DNA of 64,000 nucleotides, taken from the NCBI RefSeq assembly GCF_902804485.1, contig NZ_CADCST010000100.1, forward strand, positions 1-64,000, read 5' to 3'. Positions 1 to 8,846 of this stretch are shown piece by piece. Made by a program: the position numbers and the translations under genes. This DNA is from Flavobacterium collinsii. GTDB taxonomy: Bacteria; Bacteroidota; Bacteroidia; Flavobacteriales; Flavobacteriaceae. Numbering within the stretch: the stretch's first letter is position 1; the number at the start of each line of letters is the position of its first letter. Below the pieces are notes generated by a model. That model worked only from the letters and a program-made list of their open reading frames with translations, was not told the DNA's origin and did not search any database.

Positions 1-1
1 G

Positions 2-112
2 TTTCAGGATAATAAAAGAAAAATAAATGATTTTTATCTTATGTATAGAAATTTAAAGAAGGAAGATGCTGTACTATTTATGAAAAACCTCCTGAAATAC
101 ATAAATAACTAA
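2..112 (+). CDS. 3' end of an unidentified gene (partial)
   Basis: An open frame enters from the left edge and runs 36 codons to a TAA at 110-112, ending in LLKYINN. Only a Lys/Asn/Leu-rich C-terminus is visible and I do not recognise a family. It lies 20 bases before the TonB receptor and on the same strand, so it may belong to that operon. An anti-sigma (FecR-like) gene would be the expected neighbour of an STN-type receptor, but this tail does not obviously look like one. Confidence 0.45.
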   Translation, partial: FQDNKRKINDFYLMYRNLKKEDAVLFMKNLLKYINN

Positions 113-132
113 AATCTGTAGCAATTATCCAA

Positions 133-2868
133 ATGAGAATACTTACCCTTCTTTTATTATTTTTCGGTTTTAACCAATTCATTTATTCGCAAGATCAAAA
201 AATCAATATCAATTACAGCAATATCAATCGGGTTGAAGTTTTAAAAAAAATTGAAGCTTCAACAAATTATAAATTCTACTTTCAAAATGAATGGATAGAC
301 AATAACGTCTTAATATCCGGAGATTACTCCAATAAAACATTACAAGAGGTATTAAACAAAGTTTTTGAAGATACTGAGCTTAATTTCTTTATCACCAAGA
401 ACAAAGTCATCTTAACGAAGAACAGTATCATCTATGACAAATTTCAAAATGATAAAGTTAAGACCGTTAATATCCCGATCTTTTTTCAACAATACGACTC
501 TGTTACAAAAAACAAAACAGATCAGAGCACGCCTATTGCATTAATCGGAAAGGAAACGATCGACAGTGATACGGATTTCTATACTATTTCGGGACATATT
601 ACCGACTTGAAAAATGAAAAGTCTTTAGCGGACATAACGGTAAAAGCAAAAAACACTACAGCAACAACCATTACAAATGCACAGGGATTTTATAGTCTAA
701 AACTACCTGTTGGATTGGCAACAATAGAAATCGAGTCGATATTATATAATAATACGACCCGAAAAATAATGATCTACAGCGATGGTACTCTGGATTTCTC
801 TCTAATCGAGAAAATAAACCAATTAAAAGAGGTAGTCGTAAAAGGAAAAAACAGTCAGAACATAAGAACTGCCATAACAGGAGTTACCACCATTGAAGCC
901 GAAGGTGTAAAAACGGTTCCTTTGGTTCTTGGAGAAAGAGATGTTTTAAAAATTGCACTAACCATTCCCGGAATTAAAACTGCCGGAGAAGGTTCCTCAG
1001 GCTTTAATGTCAGAGGAGGAAAAGAAGATCAAAACCTGATGCTACTGGATAACGGAACGATCTACAATCCTTCTCACCTTTTTGGTTTTTTCTCTTCTCT
1101 TAACCCTTATACGATCAATAAAGTTGATATTTACAAAGGAGGTATCCCATCCGAATTCGGCGGCAGATTATCGTCTGTTTTTGATATTACCTCTAAAAAC
1201 GGAAACACTGAAAAATTTTCAGGAGAAGGAGGTATTGGCCCGGTTACGAGTAATCTTACCGCCTCAATCCCGGTTGTAAAAGGAAAAGCAAGCTTATTAG
1301 TAGGCGGTAGAGCAACTTACTCTGACTGGATCCTCAAAACCTTAGACGACGAAAACCTAAAAGACAGCCAGGCTTCTTTTTATGATTTATTTGCGAAATA
1401 CAGTCACAAAATAAACAAAAACAATTCCGTTGAAGGTACTGCATATTATAGCAAAGACAAGTACAGCATTACCCCTGACTCCTTGTACCAATATAGTAAC
1501 CGTCTTATTTCTTTAAAATGGAAACACGCTTTCAACGAGAAAAACAGCAGCGAACTTAATGTTTCCAATAGTGAATACAAATTCAGTATCGACTATGAGT
1601 CTGTTAATCCTGAATCGTTCATTTTCAAATACAAAATAAACGAAACTCAGGCAAGCCTTAAATTCAATAGCGAAGTTAGTAGTAAACATAAATTCACTTA
1701 TGGAATATCAAGCAAATTATACAAAGTTAGTCCCGGCGAACTCAATCCAAATGGAGGATCTTCAATCGTAAATCCTATAAAAGTTGATGACGAAAAGGGG
1801 CTGGAGTCAGCTTTGTTTTTCTCAGATAAATATAAAATCACTGAGAAGTTATTATTAGACGTTGGAGCACGATATTCTTTATATGCCGCTTTAGGAGCAT
1901 CTACTCAGAAAATTTACCAGGAAGGTGTACCCATGACTCCTTCAACGGTTGTAGAAGAAAAAACGTATGGCAACAATAAAGTAATCACTACTTACGGAGG
2001 TTTTGAACCCAGAGTTGCTTTACGTTATATATTTGATGAAAGCTTATTTGTGAAGGCCGGTTTCGATAAAAACTATCAGTACATCCATTTATTAACCAAT
2101 AACACTACCCAGTCGCCTACCGATACCTGGAAATTATCTGATTTGAACGTTAAACCTCAAAGCGGATTACAGTACTCTCTGGGTATTTTTAAGAAACTGG
2201 ATTATAAAGATATTGAGTTAAGCCTTGAAGGATATTACAAAACTTCTAAAAACATACTGGATTACAAAGTTGGAGCGAACTTACTCTTAAATAAAGATCT
2301 TGAAACCGAGTTGCTTCAGGGCAATGGGAAAGCTTACGGTGTAGAGTTTTTACTAAAAAAATCAATCGGAAGACTTAATGGCTGGCTTGGTTACACCTAT
2401 TCCCGAACTTTTATAAAGTTGGACAGTCAATTTAACGATGAAAAGGTAAACAACGGAGCGTACTTTCCAACTAACTTTGATAAACCGCATGACGTAAGTA
2501 TTGTCATGAATTACAAATTTACACATCGTTATAGCTTTTCTTCGAATTTTGTGTATCAAACCGGAAGACCCATAACCTATCCTATTGGAAAATACAATTA
2601 CAATGGTGCCGAATATACACTATACAGCGATCGAAACAAATACAGAATACCGGACTATTACAGATTAGACATTGGGATAAATATTGAAGGCAACCATAAA
2701 ATAAAAAAATTAGCACACAGTTTCTGGAACATTTCAATTTACAATGTTTTAGGACGAAACAATCCTTATTCTATCTTTTTCGTAACAAAAGATGGGCAGC
2801 TGAAAGCCTACCAAACCACAATCTTTTCTGTTCCGATACCAACAATTACTTATAATTTTAAATTTTAA
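133..2868 (+). CDS. TonB-dependent outer-membrane receptor with N-terminal STN domain
   Basis: A 911-residue outer-membrane receptor expected to import a substrate using TonB energy. In order it shows a signal peptide (about residues 1-19, ending YSQ), a secretin/TonB short N-terminal (STN) domain at about 22-97, a carboxypeptidase-regulatory-like beta sandwich at about 150-228 (ISGHITD start), a plug domain at about 240-355 (NVRGGKEDQN, then GGIPSEFGGRLSS), and a long beta-barrel ending in Phe. It is six bases upstream of a DUF4249 lipoprotein, a frequent partner of such receptors in Bacteroidota. The STN domain suggests trans-envelope signalling through an anti-sigma factor, but none is visible here. 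The substrate cannot be inferred. The family call is firm. Confidence 0.93.
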   Translation: MRILTLLLLFFGFNQFIYSQDQKININYSNINRVEVLKKIEASTNYKFYFQNEWIDNNVLISGDYSNKTLQEVLNKVFEDTELNFFITKNKVILTKNSIIYDKFQNDKVKTVNIPIFFQQYDSVTKNKTDQSTPIALIGKETIDSDTDFYTISGHITDLKNEKSLADITVKAKNTTATTITNAQGFYSLKLPVGLATIEIESILYNNTTRKIMIYSDGTLDFSLIEKINQLKEVVVKGKNSQNIRTAITGVTTIEAEGVKTVPLVLGERDVLKIALTIPGIKTAGEGSSGFNVRGGKEDQNLMLLDNGTIYNPSHLFGFFSSLNPYTINKVDIYKGGIPSEFGGRLSSVFDITSKNGNTEKFSGEGGIGPVTSNLTASIPVVKGKASLLVGGRATYSDWILKTLDDENLKDSQASFYDLFAKYSHKINKNNSVEGTAYYSKDKYSITPDSLYQYSNRLISLKWKHAFNEKNSSELNVSNSEYKFSIDYESVNPESFIFKYKINETQASLKFNSEVSSKHKFTYGISSKLYKVSPGELNPNGGSSIVNPIKVDDEKGLESALFFSDKYKITEKLLLDVGARYSLYAALGASTQKIYQEGVPMTPSTVVEEKTYGNNKVITTYGGFEPRVALRYIFDESLFVKAGFDKNYQYIHLLTNNTTQSPTDTWKLSDLNVKPQSGLQYSLGIFKKLDYKDIELSLEGYYKTSKNILDYKVGANLLLNKDLETELLQGNGKAYGVEFLLKKSIGRLNGWLGYTYSRTFIKLDSQFNDEKVNNGAYFPTNFDKPHDVSIVMNYKFTHRYSFSSNFVYQTGRPITYPIGKYNYNGAEYTLYSDRNKYRIPDYYRLDIGINIEGNHKIKKLAHSFWNISIYNVLGRNNPYSIFFVTKDGQLKAYQTTIFSVPIPTITYNFKF

Positions 2869-2874
2869 AAAGTT

Positions 2875-4101
2875 ATGAAAAAGATCTTACTCTTTGGACT
2901 TCTTATAACGATACTCCTCTCGATGATAGTTGGATGTACAACACCATACTCCTATCAAACCAATGGATTTGAAGATGCTCTTGTAATAGAAGCAACTATT
3001 ACAAACGAATTAAAAAGTCAGCAGATTAAATTATCCAGAACCTATAAACTTGAAAGCAAGAAACCAATCTTTGAAAGTAAAGCAGTGGTATATGTAACAG
3101 ATGATCTGGGTAATAAGTACGATTTTCAGGAAAAAAATGAAGCGTATGTTTCCCTGAATCCGTTTCAGGCCAGTCCTGACAGAGCCTATCAATTGCACAT
3201 CCTTACAAAAAACGGAAGAAGCTACGTCTCGAATGAGGAGAAACTGCCACAACAAACTCAAATCGAAAAATTAGAAGCAACAGCAGTAACTAAAAAAGGT
3301 GTATTAGGAGTTGAAATTACTGTAAACAGCAACGATCCAACAAACAAATCCCGATACTACAGATACGAATACGACGAAACGTATAAAATTATTGCTCCTA
3401 AAGCTTATTCGAAAAAAGCCGTTGCTGTTTTTTTTCCTCCAGGCTCCAATCCAAAAGGACAAATTGTATTTGAAGACAGGACAACAGAAGTTAGAATTTG
3501 TTATTCAGATAAAAAATCTAATGAATTAATTCTAACCAACACTAACCAACTAAGCGAGGATAAAGTAACTGATTTTCCAATTAAATTTATTAGTAGTAAA
3601 GACCCAATGATCAGAAGCAGGTACAGCATATTAGTCAAACAATATGTTCAGAATCTTGCTGCTCATACTTTTTATGAAACATTAAAAGATATATCTGACA
3701 TTGGGAGCATTCTGTCACAAACCCAACCCGGCTTTTTTTATGGAAACATAAATCCTGTTGACAATCCAGGCGAAAAAGTGATTGGATTCTTTAATGTGTC
3801 CTCCTATTCCGAAAAAAGACTCTTTTTTAATTTTACCGATCTTTTCCCAAAAGAACCAATCCCTAAATATCAATATGATTGTCCCTCTCCAGTTCCTGAA
3901 AATGAAATAGACCAATTTTACTTTAATTATTGTTTCAGTTCTTCAGCTGAATGTCAGGGGAATGATATCCTTGACCTAATCAAATCAGGAATTAAAGTTT
4001 ATTTTCCTAACGAAACACCTCAGTATCTATTGTATCCCGTAGAATGCGGAGATTGCACTTCATTTTCATCAAACATAAAACCATCATTTTGGATAGACTA
4101 A
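2875..4101 (+). CDS. DUF4249-type outer-membrane lipoprotein
   Basis: A 408-residue protein with a lipoprotein signal (hydrophobic stretch then VGCTTP, Cys at about residue 21). The N-terminal part (FEDALVIEATITNE, then a TYKLESKKPIFESKAV-like strand region) matches the pattern of DUF4249 proteins, which sit beside TonB-dependent receptors in Bacteroidota and are presumed to be surface or periplasmic partners. The C-terminal third has several cysteines (CPSP, YCFSSSAECQG, VECGDC), suggesting disulfides. It starts six bases after the receptor stop and overlaps the next gene, so the three form one operon. Its biochemical function is unknown. Confidence 0.82.
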   Translation: MKKILLFGLLITILLSMIVGCTTPYSYQTNGFEDALVIEATITNELKSQQIKLSRTYKLESKKPIFESKAVVYVTDDLGNKYDFQEKNEAYVSLNPFQASPDRAYQLHILTKNGRSYVSNEEKLPQQTQIEKLEATAVTKKGVLGVEITVNSNDPTNKSRYYRYEYDETYKIIAPKAYSKKAVAVFFPPGSNPKGQIVFEDRTTEVRICYSDKKSNELILTNTNQLSEDKVTDFPIKFISSKDPMIRSRYSILVKQYVQNLAAHTFYETLKDISDIGSILSQTQPGFFYGNINPVDNPGEKVIGFFNVSSYSEKRLFFNFTDLFPKEPIPKYQYDCPSPVPENEIDQFYFNYCFSSSAECQGNDILDLIKSGIKVYFPNETPQYLLYPVECGDCTSFSSNIKPSFWID

Positions 4102-5825
4102 AATATATAACCATCATAGCTTTAGCAATGAGTTTTCAGCAAATTTCGTTTGCTCAAAAAAACAATGCTACAACTGAGCTGAACGAAATAGACAAAAAGC
4201 TAAACGAGTCCATTTACATCAGCACAAACTCCAATTCGTATGTAACCGGGGAATCTTTATTCTACCAGATTTTTTGTATCAATAAAATAACAAACGAAAC
4301 ATCGAAATATAGCAAAATTGCTTACTTACAGCTGATAGACAAAAACAAAACAACAATTCTTACCCATAAATTATTTCTTGAAAATGGAACCGCCAGTAGT
4401 GATTTTTTCATTCCAACAACTCTGGAAACAGGAAACTACAAGATAATAGGATATACCAACTGGATGTTGAACAAAGATGCTGCTGAGTACTTTAACATTG
4501 ACATTTACATCCTAAACCCTTATAAAGACAGGCCCTTAAACACCATTTCTCAAAAAGAAACGGTTTCAACAGAAAGTATAACAGATAAAAACATCTCGTT
4601 TAATTTAAAAAACAAAACCTATAAAAACAGGGATTTAGCAGAATTAGAAATCAACACCAATTCTGATGAGTTTGCAAAAGGCAATTATGTGCTTTCGGTA
4701 CGAAAAGCAGATGGATTTATTGCCCAAAAGAGAACAAATTTTGAGGAACTTACTGCAAATACTGCCGCTAAAAATGTTGAAACAGAAATAAAGAATTCCA
4801 ATTTTATATTACCGGAATTGCGAGGTGAAATCATTTCAGGGAAAATAAAATCCAGTAACGCAGAAACTAAAAATAAAAAAGTAGCCCTTTCAATAGTAGG
4901 CAAAAATTCTGTTTTAAAGCTTGCAAAAACTGACAATGAAGGAAATTTTGTTTTCAATCTCGAAAAACCGAATTCAAATTCAAATGTAATCGTTCAAATT
5001 CTTGAGGACAACAAGCAGGATTATACTATTGAAATGGATAAACCGAAAAATATCAATTTTTCGAATTTAAGCTTTCCGGAATTTCAGTTCAATTCAGAAT
5101 TCAAACAAAACATTTCTGAAAGATTGATTTCCACTCAAATAGAAAATGCTTATTATAATGTTAAAAAAGACAGTACATTAGCTTCTACTGACACTATTCC
5201 TTTTTACAACAAATTATCAAAAGAGTTTAAACTGGATGCTTTTACACGATTTCCAACAATGGAAGAAACGATTACCGAGGTTGTAAACGGTGTTTATTTT
5301 TCAAAAGACAAAAACAATTATGCCATTCACGTTTACGACTATGATCCTAACTACGAGTCTGCCTTACCCGCTTTAATAGTAGTAGACGGACTAATTATAG
5401 AAGACCTGAATGAGCTTTTTCATTACAGCCCTAAAAACATCTATAAAGTCAATGTCGTAAAAGGAATCTACTATTATGGAGCCAAATCTTTTAACGGCGT
5501 GGTCTCTTTTACCACTAAAAACGGTGATTATGAAACCAAACTGAAAGGAAACTTTATTTTACGACCTGAACTTTTAAGGCCTCAGCCTAAAAAAGAATAT
5601 TTTAAGCCCGATTATACCAGCAATAAAAATGAAAGGATTCCTGATTACAGACATCAGCTTTTATGGGTTTCCAACGTTGATTTAAGTGATACTAACTCAA
5701 AAACACAATTTTATACCTCAGACGTATCCGGTAAATTTGAAATAACACTAGAAGGATTTTCCACTACAGGAAAACCTGTTTTTATAAAAGAAACTATAGT
5801 CGTAAAAGAATCCGTTTCAAATTAG
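4089..5825 (+). CDS. Periplasmic protein with macroglobulin-like and plug-like domains
   Basis: A secreted protein with an alpha-2-macroglobulin MG-type beta domain at the N-terminus (SNSYVTGESLFYQIF, then a LETGNYKIIGYT strand pair). A second beta-sandwich region follows near the middle (SGKIKSSN, DNEGNFVFNLE). The C-terminal region resembles a TonB receptor plug (ALIVVDGLIIEDLNEL, VVKGIYYYGAKSFNGVVSF) but no barrel follows. I chose the TTG at 4089 because it gives a compact signal peptide ending ISFAQ and only a 13-base overlap with the upstream gene. An ATG at 4044 in the same frame would add 15 residues before that signal. Third gene of the receptor operon. Probably a periplasmic accessory of the receptor; this role is inference. 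Confidence 0.72.
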   Translation: MDRLKYITIIALAMSFQQISFAQKNNATTELNEIDKKLNESIYISTNSNSYVTGESLFYQIFCINKITNETSKYSKIAYLQLIDKNKTTILTHKLFLENGTASSDFFIPTTLETGNYKIIGYTNWMLNKDAAEYFNIDIYILNPYKDRPLNTISQKETVSTESITDKNISFNLKNKTYKNRDLAELEINTNSDEFAKGNYVLSVRKADGFIAQKRTNFEELTANTAAKNVETEIKNSNFILPELRGEIISGKIKSSNAETKNKKVALSIVGKNSVLKLAKTDNEGNFVFNLEKPNSNSNVIVQILEDNKQDYTIEMDKPKNINFSNLSFPEFQFNSEFKQNISERLISTQIENAYYNVKKDSTLASTDTIPFYNKLSKEFKLDAFTRFPTMEETITEVVNGVYFSKDKNNYAIHVYDYDPNYESALPALIVVDGLIIEDLNELFHYSPKNIYKVNVVKGIYYYGAKSFNGVVSFTTKNGDYETKLKGNFILRPELLRPQPKKEYFKPDYTSNKNERIPDYRHQLLWVSNVDLSDTNSKTQFYTSDVSGKFEITLEGFSTTGKPVFIKETIVVKESVSN

Positions 5826-5947
5826 AGGTAAGCAAGTTAAAGAAGAAAAATCAATTAATTTTAAAAATAATTTAAAGTAATTGTAACCTTTTTTCAACTT
5901 CTTACGTATAACTACTTGTACACTTAAAAATTGAGGAGACAAAAAAC

Positions 5948-6811
5948 ATGAGACAACTTAAAATCACCAAGCAGGTAACCAATCGTGAAACTGCATCATT
6001 AGACAAATACCTACAAGAAATTGGAAAAGTTGACCTAATTACCGCTGATGAAGAGGTAGAATTAGCACAAAGAATAAAAGCCGGTGATCAAAGAGCATTA
6101 GAAAAATTAACAAAAGCTAACCTACGTTTCGTTGTATCGGTGGCAAAACAATATCAAAATCAAGGATTAACTCTTCCTGACTTAATAAATGAAGGAAACT
6201 TAGGTTTAATTAAAGCGGCTCAACGTTTTGATGAAACTCGTGGTTTCAAATTCATCTCTTACGCTGTATGGTGGATTCGTCAATCGATCCTTCAGGCTTT
6301 GGCAGAACAATCCCGTATTGTTCGTTTACCATTAAACAAAATCGGTTCTATCAATAAAATCAACAAAATGTATGCTTTATTAGAGCAATCTAACGAGCGT
6401 CCACCTTCTGCTGAAGAAATTGCAAAAGAACTTGACATGACCGTAAATGACGTAAAAGAGTCTATGAAAAACTCAGGTCGTCACTTATCAATGGATGCAC
6501 CTCTTGTTGAAGGTGAAGATTCTAACCTATACGACGTTTTACGTTCAGGAGAATCTCCAAACCCAGACAGAGAACTAATTCACGAATCACTACGTACCGA
6601 AATTGAGCGTTCATTAGAAACATTAACTCCAAGAGAAGCTGATGTTGTTCGTTTGTATTTTGGTCTTGGCGATCAGCACCCAATGACTTTAGAAGAAATT
6701 GGAGAAACTTTCGACTTAACTCGTGAGCGTGTTCGTCAGATTAAAGAAAAAGCAATCCGTAGATTAAAACATACTTCCAGAAGTAAAATCTTAAAAACTT
6801 ATCTTGGATAA
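5948..6811 (+). CDS. rpoD: RNA polymerase primary sigma factor RpoD (SigA)
   Basis: A 287-residue sigma-70 factor. Visible regions are 1.2 ([16 protein letters not shown]), 2.1-2.4 ([47 protein letters not shown]), 3 ([12 protein letters not shown]) and 4.2 ([27 protein letters not shown]). Region 1.1 is absent, as usual for the Bacteroidota primary sigma factor, which reads a -33 TTG and -7 TAnnTTTG promoter. That motif appears upstream of many genes in this window. A GAGGAG purine run lies about 12 bases before ATG; it is notable because strong Shine-Dalgarno sites are rare in this group. A hairpin with repeated AATTCC arms follows the stop. Confidence 0.97.
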   Translation: MRQLKITKQVTNRETASLDKYLQEIGKVDLITADEEVELAQRIKAGDQRALEKLTKANLRFVVSVAKQYQNQGLTLPDLINEGNLGLIKAAQRFDETRGFKFISYAVWWIRQSILQALAEQSRIVRLPLNKIGSINKINKMYALLEQSNERPPSAEEIAKELDMTVNDVKESMKNSGRHLSMDAPLVEGEDSNLYDVLRSGESPNPDRELIHESLRTEIERSLETLTPREADVVRLYFGLGDQHPMTLEEIGETFDLTRERVRQIKEKAIRRLKHTSRSKILKTYLG

Positions 6812-6833
6812 TATCCATAGTTCCAACTATAGT

Positions 6834-6871
6834 AATTCCAAATTCCGATAATTTTGTTGGAATTTGGAATT
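6834..6871. repeat. Inverted repeat (AATTCCAAATTCC arms) after rpoD
   Basis: Perfect 13-base arms at 6834-6846 and 6859-6871 around a 12-base loop. The hairpin lies 23 bases after the rpoD stop and lacks a good T-run. It shares the AAATTCCAA core with the element between the HMG-CoA reductase and GHMP kinase genes, suggesting a dispersed palindromic unit, although it may also act in 3'-end formation. Confidence 0.7.
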
Positions 6872-6947
6872 TATTGCAAAACTACCTATATTGGACCCGA
6901 AAGCAAACAACAGTTTGATTGACTGTTCGTTTTTTGATTGATGATTG

Positions 6948-6976
6948 AAACTCCGGCTGATTACCGGAGTTTTTTA
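6948..6976 (+). terminator. Intrinsic terminator downstream of rpoD
   Basis: A nine-base GC-rich stem AAACTCCGG / CCGGAGTTT with a seven-base loop, followed by a T-run. It lies about 137 bases after the rpoD stop and before the rpe promoter, so it separates the two transcription units. Confidence 0.75.
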
Positions 6977-7110
6977 TTATATCATATTTCGAAAAATATT
7001 GTTTAACCTCAAGGACGCAGCCTATTTTAGATTTTTCATCTAATTTAACCCACATATTCTTTGCTGCTTTTGCAGTTAATCATCTTCATAAAAGAACTTT
7101 GCGCTAATCC

Positions 7111-7143
7111 TTGTGAACTTTGCAATTAAAAAATTTATCTTTG
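7111..7143 (+). promoter_or_regulatory. Promoter of rpe
   Basis: TTG at 7111-7113, a 22-base spacer, then a perfect TATCTTTG at 7136-7143. Transcription would begin about 7148-7150, giving a leader of roughly 25 bases to the ATG at 7173. The -7 box lies after an in-frame GTG at 7113, which excludes that codon as the start for transcripts from this promoter. Confidence 0.7.
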
Positions 7144-7172
7144 CAAAAAATAACACAACATACAACTACACA

Positions 7173-7835
7173 ATGAAGAATACACTTATTGCTCCTTCTG
7201 TTCTTGCAGCTGATTTCGCTAATTTACAACGTGATATCGAAATGATCAATAACAGTCAAGCCGACTGGTTTCATATTGATATTATGGACGGAGTTTTTGT
7301 TCCGAATATTTCTTTCGGAATGCCGGTTTTAGAAGCGATTTCAAGACATGCAAAAAAAACTATAGATGTACATTTGATGATTGTTGACCCGGATCGATAC
7401 ATCAAAACTTTTGCAGACTTGGGCGCAAATATCTTAAGCGTACATTATGAAGCCTGTACCCATTTGCATAGAACACTTCAGGCCATTAAAGCCGAAGGAA
7501 TGAAAGCAGGAGTTGCAATTAACCCACACACTAATATTGATTTATTAGAAGATGTAATCAACGATATTGACTTAGTATGTATTATGAGTGTAAATCCAGG
7601 TTTTGGAGGTCAATCATTCATCGAAAACACTTATGCTAAAGTAGAGAAGTTAAAAGCCTTAATCACACGTAAAAATGCTTCTACAATTATTGAAATTGAT
7701 GGTGGCGTAACCAGTAAAAATGCAAAACAATTAGTAGAGGCTGGTGCCGATGTTCTGGTTGCCGGAAGCTTTGTCTTTAAAGCCGAAAATCCAACTCAGA
7801 CTATTGCAGAATTAAAAGCTTTGACTAGCTTCTAA
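7173..7835 (+). CDS. rpe: Ribulose-phosphate 3-epimerase
   Basis: A 220-residue TIM-barrel enzyme that interconverts ribulose-5-phosphate and xylulose-5-phosphate in the pentose phosphate pathway. Hallmarks are IAPSVLAADFANL at the N-terminus, WFHIDIMDGVFVPNISFG (metal-ligand His and Asp), the DVHLMI strand, MSVNPGFGGQSFI and EIDGGV (second metal Asp), and a phosphate-binding ADVLVAGSFVF. The start at 7173 gives the usual family length; a longer reading from GTG 7113 would run through the -7 box. It is a single-gene unit closed by a hairpin shared with the convergent AraC gene. Confidence 0.96.
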   Translation: MKNTLIAPSVLAADFANLQRDIEMINNSQADWFHIDIMDGVFVPNISFGMPVLEAISRHAKKTIDVHLMIVDPDRYIKTFADLGANILSVHYEACTHLHRTLQAIKAEGMKAGVAINPHTNIDLLEDVINDIDLVCIMSVNPGFGGQSFIENTYAKVEKLKALITRKNASTIIEIDGGVTSKNAKQLVEAGADVLVAGSFVFKAENPTQTIAELKALTSF

Positions 7836-7853
7836 AGACTTAAAAAAAATAAC

Positions 7854-7887
7854 AAACCGGCAGATTTTAAAACCTGTCGGTTTTTTT
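7854..7887. terminator. Terminator between rpe and the AraC gene
   Basis: Arms AAACCGGCAG (7854-7863) and CTGTCGGTTT (7874-7883) pair with one G-T wobble, followed by a T-run on the plus strand and preceded by A's. It lies between convergent genes and can serve both. Confidence 0.75.
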
Positions 7888-7923
7888 ATGTCAATTCTAA
7901 AAATAGATTTTTGAGCAAAAAGA

Positions 7924-8763
7924 TCAATTCAACAAAGCCTTAGCTTTTCTATATCCTGTTAAACTAATGTTTCTGTGCTTTTTAAAAAATTTATTAAGAT
8001 GACTTTCATCAGAAAAACCAAATTCATCTACAATCTCATTAATCCTCATATCACTAAAACTTAACCGATGTTCTATCAATCGGATTTTATAGTTTGAGAC
8101 AAAAGACTGAATCGTCTCTCCACAATGGTTCTTAAAATAGCTTCCCAAATAAGTATCTGATATATCAAATTTCCCCGCTATAACTGACACTTTTATTTTT
8201 TGAGGAAAGAAGATATTCTCCTGGATGTAATTAATAATTTCTAAAATTCTTTTATCTGCACTCTCTTTTATCCCTAATGGTTTTATTTTCGCAATGTTTC
8301 GGGCGGCAATGACAACAAGCGCATTTACATAGTGAATGATTAAATCTTCATCATAAATATCTGTATTGTCCATCGTATAAACTAGTGATTCTACTATCGA
8401 TTTAACAAGATATTCATCGGCTTTTCGGTTCAAAATACAGCCTGATAAATGTGATGCATAATGAAATAAGCATTCGATATGATCGATACTTTTTGATTTA
8501 TATTCCTTTGCATATTCGCTGCTAAGCTTCACCAGCAAAAAATCTGTTGTAGTAATAATGTCAAATCTATAGTAATCATTTGGTGTTAGCAACATTAAAT
8601 TTCCGGTCTGATACGAAATTGCATTTCCATTAATATGGAGAAAACCAGACCCAGAAATAACATATACCATCTGAAAAAAACTTAACTGCGAATTGACCAA
8701 CGGACATTGATCGACCCTTTTATAAATCACTTCAACTGATTGATGCATATTTTCTTTTCTCAT
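7924..8763 (-). CDS. AraC family transcriptional regulator
   Basis: A 279-residue regulator. The C-terminal ~100 residues form the double helix-turn-helix AraC DNA-binding domain (KVSVIAGKFDISDTYLGSYFKNH, then IVDEFGFSDESHLNKFFKKH). The N-terminal half is an AraC-type cupin sensor (MVYVISGSGFLHING, TGNLMLLTPNDYYRF). It is divergent from an MFS exporter, which it probably controls. A TACTTTTG box lies four bases before the first ATG; if used, the mRNA would be leaderless or translation would begin at the second in-frame ATG (8748), losing five residues. The ligand is unknown. Confidence 0.88.
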   Translation of the reverse strand: MRKENMHQSVEVIYKRVDQCPLVNSQLSFFQMVYVISGSGFLHINGNAISYQTGNLMLLTPNDYYRFDIITTTDFLLVKLSSEYAKEYKSKSIDHIECLFHYASHLSGCILNRKADEYLVKSIVESLVYTMDNTDIYDEDLIIHYVNALVVIAARNIAKIKPLGIKESADKRILEIINYIQENIFFPQKIKVSVIAGKFDISDTYLGSYFKNHCGETIQSFVSNYKIRLIEHRLSFSDMRINEIVDEFGFSDESHLNKFFKKHRNISLTGYRKAKALLN

Positions 8764-8767
8764 ACTG

Positions 8768-8775
8768 CAAAAGTA
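8768..8775 (-). promoter_or_regulatory. Candidate -7 box of the AraC gene
   Basis: Minus-strand TACTTTTG at 8775-8768 matches TAnnTTTG exactly and is followed by CAGT and the annotated ATG. No TTG is seen at the expected -33 distance. Confidence 0.4.
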
Positions 8776-8820
8776 CTCCTTTAACCTTTAATTGTACTGA
8801 AAAAATAACTACACTCAGTT

Positions 8821-8828
8821 TATTTTTG
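8821..8828 (+). promoter_or_regulatory. Candidate -7 box of the MFS exporter gene
   Basis: TATTTTTG matches the TAnnTTTG consensus. The nearest TTG upstream (8792-8794) is 26 bases away, slightly long. The box lies 18 bases before ATG 8847 and argues against a TTG start at 8826. Confidence 0.5.
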
Positions 8829-8846
8829 CTAAAAGTTAAATACAAA

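Larger units (their letters stand above)
6812..7172. other. Intergenic region between rpoD and rpe
   Basis: 361 bases with no convincing gene. It holds the AATTCCAAATTCC inverted repeat just after rpoD, a second weak hairpin (AACAGT/ACTGTT near 6910-6928), an intrinsic terminator at 6948-6976, and the rpe promoter at 7111-7143. The stretch 7070-7125 has repeated AACTTTGC words that may derive from an intergenic repeat. Confidence 0.6.

Noticed and set aside
6873-6947. Possible small RNA between rpoD hairpins
   Set aside because: There are hairpins and a terminator but no promoter motif near its 5' side, so nothing supports an independent transcript.
7113-7172. N-terminal extension of rpe from a GTG start
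   Set aside because: It crosses the -7 promoter box, and homologous epimerases begin at the later ATG (7173).
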